From positions 1-64,000 of the forward strand of contig JAOPWC010000114.1 of NCBI GenBank assembly GCA_025965895.1: a stretch of DNA of 64,000 bases. The letters are read 5' to 3'. Shown here in pieces: positions 63,992 through 64,000 of the stretch. The translations under genes and the position numbers were made by a program. The DNA comes from Mycobacterium sp. (lineage in GTDB: Bacteria; Actinomycetota; Actinomycetes; Mycobacteriales; Mycobacteriaceae). A model generated the notes under the pieces. The model had not been told where the DNA came from. It did no database searches and was given only the letters and a program-made list of their open reading frames with translations. Every line of letters begins with the position of its first letter. The stretch's first letter is position 1.

Positions 63992-64000
63992 GTGGACATG
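63992..64000 (+). CDS. possible start of a gene cut by the window edge
   Basis: GAAGGGGG followed by seven bases and GTG-GAC-ATG fits a ribosome site and start codon running off the end of the window. Only three codons are visible, so no product can be given. The stretch 63750-63991 is otherwise the divergent promoter region of fusA2. Confidence 0.25.

Overview
The window is high-GC actinobacterial DNA and most likely comes from a Mycobacterium. It has many GTG starts, several apparently leaderless genes, a mycothiol-type MshB deacetylase homologue, an EF-G-like FusA2, a heterodimeric ABC exporter resembling Rv1272c/Rv1273c, a flavoprotein resembling Rv0785, a sugar ABC importer in the order of Rv2041c-Rv2038c, and the remains of a mycobacterial-type carboxylic acid reductase. 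These assignments are family recognition by eye; no search was run.

Region 1 (1-24 kb) mixes intact metabolic genes with decaying ones. Intact genes include a DUF899 protein, two divergent GAF-type sensor histidine kinases, a P450 with a divergent TetR regulator, a lipoprotein, a methyltransferase, a flavin monooxygenase, a GT39-type glycosyltransferase, a berberine-bridge-type oxidase, a DUF2254 membrane protein and an SDR. Between them lie remnants: a LysR tail, an SDR head joined to a luciferase-like oxidoreductase tail, a frameshifted VOC protein, a carboxylic acid reductase lacking its reductase domain, a multiply shifted aldo/keto reductase with its frameshifted divergent XRE regulator, and the N-terminus of an aromatic hydroxylase. 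That last piece abuts an intact extradiol dioxygenase/FAH-hydrolase operon, which faces a TetR gene across two near-identical operator-like palindromes.

Region 2 (24.6-30 kb) holds a small membrane protein, an ACMSD-like amidohydrolase and the two-subunit ABC exporter. Only one of the exporter's two ATP sites appears catalytically complete.

Region 3 (30-40.7 kb) is the most unusual part and looks like a small specialised-metabolite or glycoconjugate cluster without PKS or NRPS. It encodes a PaaK-like adenylating enzyme overlapping an MshB-like sugar deacetylase, a PhyH-type Fe/2OG dioxygenase, two GT2 glycosyltransferases, a sulfotransferase, a second atypical sulfotransferase-like protein, a fusion of a heme-oxygenase-like diiron oxidase with a SAM methyltransferase, and a P450. 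No product can be named from sequence.

Region 4 (40.8-46.4 kb) is a compact operon (MmgE/PrpD, KRCGH-type isocitrate-lyase-family lyase, aconitase-family large and small subunits, PEBP protein). A divergent GntR/UTRA regulator faces it, and a perfect 15-bp palindrome overlaps the operon's putative leaderless promoter. It resembles a methylcitrate- or dimethylmalate-type pathway without its own synthase.

Region 5 (46.4-64 kb) carries an Rv0785-like flavoprotein with a lactate permease, a DHA2-family MFS pump with a divergent TetR, a Tat-lipoprotein cupin, a third GAF histidine kinase, a LysR gene, a PHP (CehA/McbA-type) metallohydrolase followed by a complete sugar ABC importer, and fusA2. 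I saw no rRNA, tRNA, CRISPR array, intact insertion sequence or replication origin.
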